This document shows positions 8,739-13,117 of a stretch of DNA of 13,117 nucleotides, one piece after another. The stretch's first letter is position 1, and every line of letters begins with the position of its first letter. A program made the translations under genes and the position numbers. Below the pieces are notes generated by a model. It searched no databases. It saw only the letters and a list, made by a program, of their open reading frames with translations, and was not told the DNA's origin. The stretch is from assembly GCA_009663005.1 (NCBI GenBank), contig CM018893.1, positions 11,004,607 through 11,017,723 of the forward strand, in the 5' to 3' direction. This DNA is from Actinidia chinensis (Eukaryota; Streptophyta; Magnoliopsida; Ericales; Actinidiaceae).

Positions 8739-9165
8739 AATTCCAAACAATCTTCTCCAAACTCTTTTCATTTCTTCCAGGCTTTCCTAGGGTTCAAAGA
8801 CCACCCAAACAATCACAATAACTCAAAACTAATCCTAAAAGAACAACTTTTAACATTGTAAATTCCAGTGAAATTTCCAAAACCCACATTTTCATATTGT
8901 TGGGATTTTCTATCCCACTCTCATTCTTTTCATATGAGCTTCAACTTTAGGAATTGATCAATTGGGACTCAAAGAGTACTCCAACACAAATCTAAACTCT
9001 CTCAAGACATTTAATTAAGGCAAAACCCAAAAATCCTTGAAACTATACATACACATATACATATAATATATACAAGTTTAAAATGTATTGCTTCTTTTAG
9101 CTTGAATGAAACTTTCCCAATGGTCTTCTTATGCTGGATTTTTGAGTTTTCAAGCTCTCTTCCTC

Positions 9166-9202
9166 CTTTTTATTTCTCCTCTTCTTCTCTCTCTCTCTCT
9201 AT
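9166..9202 (-). repeat. CT-rich tract with (CT)n microsatellite
   Basis: A pyrimidine-rich run ending in an uninterrupted CT repeat at about 9187-9201. On the minus (LTR) strand it is a GA tract preceded by a CACACAACACA segment, the same order as in the plus-strand LTR at about 2930-3017. It probably marks the LTR's R/U5 region. Confidence 0.75.
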
Positions 9203-9257
9203 ACTAAATGTGTTGTGTGTGAAAATGTTTGGTGTGGAAATGTTTAGGATTAAAAAC

Positions 9258-9331
9258 ACATGGGAATTTATCCCATGTTGCCCACCACCAACTACTACTA
9301 GTTGGCAATTTGTGGCTTTTCCATTGGCCAC
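9258..9331. repeat. Three short inverted repeats in a row
   Basis: ACATGGGA-ATTTA-TCCCATGT at 9258-9278, CAACTA-CTAC-TAGTTG at 9289-9304, and GTGGC with GCCAC about 10 bp apart at roughly 9312-9331. They lie upstream of the GA tract on the LTR's minus strand, in the expected U3 promoter region. Confidence 0.6.
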
Positions 9332-9401
9332 CTCGTCATTTTGATTCTAAATTGAATATTACAAATTGGACCCAGAAAAATTCAATTAACATTGAGGCAT
9401 A

Positions 9402-9413
9402 CACTACAAGAAA
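9402..9413 (+). repeat. CACTA left terminal inverted repeat
   Basis: CACTACAAGAAA. Paired with the inverted copy at 12785-12796, with one mismatch (G versus C at position 9). Confidence 0.9.
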
Positions 9414-9860
9414 TTTGACCTTTGGTGACGATTAATTCGTCTCAATCACATGTCTTCCCTCACAAATAGTATTGGTGACAAACGGTGACGAAATTGTTTC
9501 CTCACCAAAGGTCGTCACAAAAAGTCACCTCTTTGAACAAAATTTTTATTTCGTCACTTATATGATTGTTTTTGTGACCAAAATTTTATTTCGTCACCGA
9601 TGGTAAATGTTTTTATGACGAATATTTTGTCACCATTTTAACACATTTTTTTTTTGGTGCACCACTTATTCGTTTCGTCACAAATAGTTCTAAAAAATGT
9701 TGACATAAATAACATAAGGTGAGGAAAAATTTTCGTCAGCACATAGTGGCTATTTTTTTATTATAAATTTATATTTCGTCACTATAGGGGATTGTTTGTG
9801 ATGAAATATTTCATCACTATTTTCAACATATTTTTGTCCACCAATGATCCATCTCGTCAC
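9414..9860. repeat. Left subterminal repeat region of the CACTA element
   Basis: Many short motifs of the form GGTGACGAA, TTCGTCAC, TTTGTGAC and close variants occur in both orientations, for example at 9424, 9484, 9550, 9590, 9673 and 9775. A perfect 20-bp palindrome, GTGATGAAATATTTCATCAC, is at 9798-9817. Weaker GTGAGAAAA-like copies continue to about 10100. Confidence 0.85.
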
Positions 9861-10458
9861 CAAAATTGTTTAAAAAATAATCATGTAAACACCATTTAAT
9901 GAGAAAAAACGTTCATCAAACACAAAATTTTAAGTTAAAATTGGATAAAAAATACTAAATGTGATAAAAAAAAAAAAAAAAAGAATTTTTTTTGTCAACT
10001 ATAATTTCAAATTAATCTCATCGGTGAGAAAAATTTGGTCCCCCAAAGATTATTTTGTGAAAACTTCTTCGATGATAAAAAATTTTGCTCACCTCAAATA
10101 TATTTATAAAAGTATAAATGACAAAAAAAATTATCCCTAATACTCCATTAAGAATATAATGTATTGCTCCATTTTTTAGATCTAACAAATCTAAATTAAT
10201 ATACCGACACTAAATTTGACCATAATACACTACAAGCATTTTATAAATTAATATACTTCGTTTCCCAATGACAAAAGTAAGCAAACTAGATCATATAATG
10301 GTCATCATATATCTTCTTATCCTATATGCAATCATCAAAAGAAGAGAGTATTGCAACATTACTGAAAACCCAAAAAGAACGAATATTTGAAGCTTGATCG
10401 TCAAAAAGAACAAGTTCGCCAAAAAGAGTTTTCGTAGAATAGCACTCATGTTATCATC
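9861..10458. other. CACTA interior, AT-rich, no gene seen
   Basis: Very AT-rich sequence with an A17 run at 9966-9982 and a few weak subterminal-type motifs up to about 10100. On the minus strand this lies downstream of the transposase relic's stop codon, so part may be its 3' untranslated region. No other feature is supported. Confidence 0.5.
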
Positions 10459-11027
10459 CTACTGCAACCTTCTCATATACATCTGCAAACATAAAAAAAT
10501 CCAAAGTGAATCTCTTCTCACCCAATAATTTGCTAAATTTCGAGTAGTCATCTACACTTTTATATGAAAATTTCATGAATTTTATGCTTGTAAATATAAA
10601 AAGCATAAAGTACTAACCTGCAAGTCTTTTAAACCGGTGTATCCTTGGCGTTTTAAGATCTCCATAACAACTAGCCCGTTTCTCCCCTGTTCCTCTTTTG
10701 CCACTCAACTAGTTTCTTGTAGTCTTATTATTTGCTGCTTCAATTCGCTTTCGTCTTTCACCGAATTTTATCAACTTGCTCCTGAATTGGGTTAGCTTGC
10801 TCTGATTTGGGTCAGCTTTGCTCTTGCACTTTTTGCTCGCAGCTGTGTGACATACTTAATGTTGTCCCCATTTCCAACCATGCTCCTACTATGAGGAGGA
10901 GACTCATGCCAAGTCCCGTCACTAGCCTGACCTCGCCCAATACTTTGATATAGACAAAACTCCTCGTTTATCGGAATTGCAACCATCTGGCGAATTTTTG
11001 TGCAACTCTATTTGTTCGATCTTAATC
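10459..11027 (-). pseudogene. Transposase-type (Transposase_24 / TNPA-like) relic of the CACTA element
   Basis: On the minus strand an exon appears to start at 11027 after a T-rich stretch ending in CAG. It runs to 10618 and is followed by a good donor (GCAG|GTTAGT). An intron of 135 bp ends at TTTGCAG, and a last short exon from 10482 reaches a TAG at 10459. Recognisable pieces are DEEFCLYQSIGRGQASDGT-like sequence in the open frame 10986-10792 (read there as NEEFCLYQ), a basic segment, then a coiled-coil-like PIQEQVDKI and VKDESELKQQIIRLQE in shifted frames, and a tail RQGYTGLKDLQ. Several frameshifts and stops break it. The layout suits the second protein of plant CACTA elements, but the family name is my inference from style and context. 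Confidence 0.5.
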
Positions 11028-12210
11028 CTGTCATGTTAAAATAAATGAAAAAATTTAAGTTGTGACAGTGTAATAGATGCAATTCTTAATAACTTGGTAA
11101 ACCCAACTTAAAAAAAAAAGTAAAAAAAAAAAATTTTTGAGTACACGTACATGGATAGACCTCGGATTCTGGGTGATCCACTATTTGTTCTTATTAAAGT
11201 GGTAGTTTGTATAACTTGCTAACACGCTGAACGACACCCAAACTTTCCTGCATCTAACAGATGTTTTCCTCATTAATGAGGTCAATTAAGCATGTTTCAT
11301 AGTGTAATAAAAATCAAAAATATATCTGGAAAACCATCACCGCGTGGCAACCCAACAGGCATGACATTGTCCACTCTGTGTTTACATCGGTGTTTTGCCT
11401 TACAGTAGTCCTATTTTGGGAGCAAAAAAAATCATATATCGATGAATATATTTCTAGGATTAGCAAAGCCTAAAGCAAAAATATAACAGGCGATGAAAAT
11501 GCAAAAGGAATGGTAGACAAGCAAACACCTATTTTTTTGTTTTTGTTTTGGAATCGCAGCCTGCAAATAGTATAAACAACCATAAAATAACACATTAAGT
11601 CAATTAATTTTTAAAGAGAGAAACTGGGAGATCACATGTGAAGTACGCAATCAGCAAAACCAATAGTAATTGTTTCAAGGCCACTTCTAGACTTCTTTTT
11701 AGAATGAGATATAATTAATAGTCCCCAAACACAAAATACAGTTATCTAATAAAATGGTAAAGATAGAAGAAAGGAGTACAAAACATAAACATCCAACACC
11801 AACCTACACACTGTATAAAAAAAACAATTCATCATGGTCCCATAGATTTTTTACCAGTAGTGATATAATCATTTGTTGTTAGCTATTAGATGGAAGTAGT
11901 TCAACGGTCTGCACGTTGAGTATGACCAAGTCCTGATGTTTTTCAGGTATAATCATTTTTTGATTATTTAGTGGTTACTTATAAAAAATTATGCACCACA
12001 GATTATAGGAAATGTTTTGTCTAGTTTCTTGTGATGTTCCCAGTAACAACCTGCTGCTCTTAGCTCATAATCTTACTCTGCTTTGGCAGCAGAATATGCG
12101 CTACGCTAGTCGACCTTGAACAAATGTATGTTTTTGTTTCAAGTCTTTGGTCGCACCCTGTTAGAGTTATAATGTAGACATATGCCAGAGACAAAGTTCG
12201 TACTAGTTAT
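11028..12210. other. CACTA interior, no supported gene
   Basis: AT-rich sequence between the transposase relic and the right subterminal repeats. It should hold upstream exons or introns of the relic, and a possible minus-strand acceptor (GATGCAG) lies near 11250, but no reading frame gave a recognisable domain. Less AT-rich patches at 11150-11410 and 12040-12190 could be exon remains. Confidence 0.45.
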
Positions 12211-12784
12211 GTGATGAAATTTTTTTGCGTAATTGCGTCCTTTTCTTTATCAAACCATTGTTATCACACCATTTTTTTCGTTAAACTTTTGTGAGAAAAA
12301 AATTCGTCATCGATTCGTTTTTAAGTATTTAGTGGCAAGAAGATAGCATTTTTCTCAAACAAAACATGACTACATTGGGTGACAAAATAACTTTCTCATC
12401 CAAACAAATTACCTTTTGTGAGAAGCAATTTTGTCACCTATTATTTTTTAAATAATTGTGGTGATGAAATACGTTTCCCACGCAATCACCTTATTTTGTG
12501 AGGCACAATTGTTTGTCACTTATTGGTTTTAAGGTTTGGAGGGAAAATATTAGTGACGGAAAAATAAATAAGTCCTAACCAAACTTTTTTTGTCCCATTA
12601 GTAGTGACAAAAATTTATATTTTTTCTCACTAATGAACATCTAGGGCGACAAAAAAAAACATTATCACCTTTAAATGTTTGTTCTCTTGTAATTAATGAC
12701 GAAATAAATTTTTCTCACAAAATATGGCATATTGGGGGGTGACAACTTATACCTTCGTCACGGGTATTCGTCACTGATTCACAT
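12211..12784. repeat. Right subterminal repeat region of the CACTA element
   Basis: Dense GTGACAAAA, GTGATGAAAT, TTTGTCACC and TTCGTCAC variants in both orientations, for example near 12211, 12378, 12433, 12461, 12514, 12553, 12605, 12740 and 12757. It mirrors the left subterminal region and ends at the right terminal repeat. Confidence 0.85.
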
Positions 12785-12796
12785 TTTGTTGTAGTG
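12785..12796 (-). repeat. CACTA right terminal inverted repeat
   Basis: The plus strand reads TTTGTTGTAGTG, so the minus strand reads CACTACAACAAA. The next three bases, TGA, do not match ATA at the left flank. Confidence 0.88.
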
Positions 12797-12842
12797 TGAA
12801 GGAGATTAAAGAAAATAATGGTTCGGGGTGGCGGGGATTACA

Positions 12843-12848
12843 TAAGAT
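12843..12848. repeat. Target-site duplication, right copy (TAAGAT)
   Basis: The bases next to the LTR end GGGGATTACA read TAAGAT, matching TAGAT at 7047-7051 with one inserted base. Both belong to the same gag codons for ESK. Confidence 0.75.
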
Positions 12849-12938
12849 TCTTTAACTTGATTTGTACCTTCATAGGTCACTTCCAACTTATCCTAAATCT
12901 CTTTTTCAGTTTCACATGTATGAGATTCTATTGAATTC
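12843..12938 (-). pseudogene. Copia gag, upstream fragment
   Basis: The minus strand encodes EFNRIS, then (frame changed) ETEKEI, a stop where family members have W, and DKLEVTYEGTNQVKES. This is the characteristic UBN2-type gag segment that precedes the part resuming at 7051. It is interrupted by the solo LTR. Its start is missing: instead of the gag N-terminus, the RT fragment joins directly at about 12938/12939. Confidence 0.83.
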
Positions 12939-13117
12939 CTGATAAAGTTTGAAATTCTTAAAATATGCAAATGCAAGCAACATTCTAATGGCCTCTAATC
13001 TAGTTACTGCAGTATATGGTCATCAAAATCAATGTCTTTCTCTTAGCTATACCCTTGAGCAATAAGACTTGCCTTGTTCCTCACAACAATTCTGGATTCA
13101 TTCATCTTATTTTTAAA
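12939..13117 (-). pseudogene. Copia reverse transcriptase, N-terminal fragment (runs off window)
   Basis: The minus strand encodes KMNESRIVVRNKASLIAQGY (about 13111-13050), a stop, and DIDFDD. After a frameshift it reads TRLEAIRMLLAFAYFK, then NFKLYQ ending at 12939. This is the start of the Copia reverse transcriptase domain; typical members read RNKARLVAQGY, FAPVARLEAIR and FKLYQMDVKSAFLNG here. The domain is cut just before the MDVKSAF segment that carries the first catalytic aspartate, and gag begins instead. Stops and a frameshift show it is dead. The upstream part of this element lies beyond the window. Confidence 0.85.

Larger units (their letters stand above)
9402..12796 (-). mobile_element. 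CACTA (En/Spm) DNA transposon, defective
   Basis: The left end is CACTACAAGAAA and the right end, read inward on the minus strand, is CACTACAACAAA: 11 of 12 bases match and both start with the diagnostic CACTA. About 450-550 bp at each end is packed with GTGACGAAA / TTTCGTCAC-type motifs in both orientations, the subterminal repeats that CACTA transposases bind. A minus-strand transposase relic lies inside. At 3,395 bp it is far shorter than autonomous elements, and no TNP2-type transposase was recognised, so it would depend on proteins supplied by a relative. The flanking triplets (ATA and TGA) do not form the usual 3-bp duplication. Confidence 0.88.
7052..12842 (-). mobile_element. Solo chromovirus-type LTR (about 2.4 kb), split by a CACTA element
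   Basis: On the minus strand it starts TGTAATCCCCGCCACCCC at 12842 and ends with GGGGCGTCGTAACA at 7052, the TG...CA form of an LTR. Five-base target duplications flank it inside Copia gag. Without the CACTA insert (9402-12796) it is 2,396 bp. No gag, pol, primer-binding site or second LTR is present inside, so a solo LTR left by LTR-LTR recombination is the simplest reading. The long length and CCCCGAACC-type ends suggest a Tekay/Del-like chromovirus. Open frames at 8448-8221 and 8228-8037 (minus) match nothing and are probably chance. A non-autonomous LARD-like element is the alternative. Confidence 0.72.

Noticed and set aside
9102..9435. Plus-strand open frames crossing the LTR-CACTA junction
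   Set aside because: One crosses into the CACTA terminal repeat and the other overlaps the CT tract; both are antisense to the LTR and chance products.

Overview
This looks like nuclear DNA of a flowering plant, probably a eudicot. It is strongly AT-rich, has no bacterial-style operons or dense coding, and is built almost entirely from typical plant transposable elements: a Ty1/Copia retrotransposon, chromovirus-type Ty3/Gypsy LTRs and a CACTA (En/Spm) DNA transposon. I see no intact host gene, tRNA, rRNA or CRISPR array. Every recognisable coding stretch is a decayed transposon protein, and a 100-N assembly gap lies at 3018-3117.

Left part (1-3017). A six-copy tandem repeat of about 74 bp (414-857) abuts a purine tract that resembles a retrotransposon polypurine tract. 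A less AT-rich relic follows (877-1387), with a second polypurine-like tract, and then about 1.1 kb with nothing recognisable. At 2543 a plus-strand chromovirus-type LTR begins. It carries seven TTCGAACG-type palindromic motifs and a GA-rich tract and runs into the gap.

Right part (3118-13117). This is a three-layer nest. The oldest layer is a decayed minus-strand Copia element. Its 3' LTR lies at 3661 down to the gap, followed upward by a polypurine tract, a long degenerate 3' region, an RT C-terminal fragment (about 5735-5885) and gag (about 5890-7051, with an intact CCHC knuckle). Gag resumes at 12843-12938 and joins directly to an RT N-terminal fragment (12939-13117). The second layer is an apparent solo LTR of about 2.4 kb on the minus strand (7052-12842). 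It was inserted into gag and is flanked by a 5-bp target duplication, TAGAT on the left and TA(A)GAT on the right. The third layer is a 3,395-bp CACTA element (9402-12796) inside that LTR. It keeps CACTACAA termini, subterminal GTGACGAAA-type repeats and a degenerate minus-strand remnant of its own transposase gene.

These pieces do not form a functional pathway; they record successive insertions. Two points deserve attention. The order RT(N)-gag-RT(C) in the Copia element cannot come from simple decay of one element. Both the tandem repeat and the LTR palindrome array are unusually ordered and may be regulatory sequences of retroelements.
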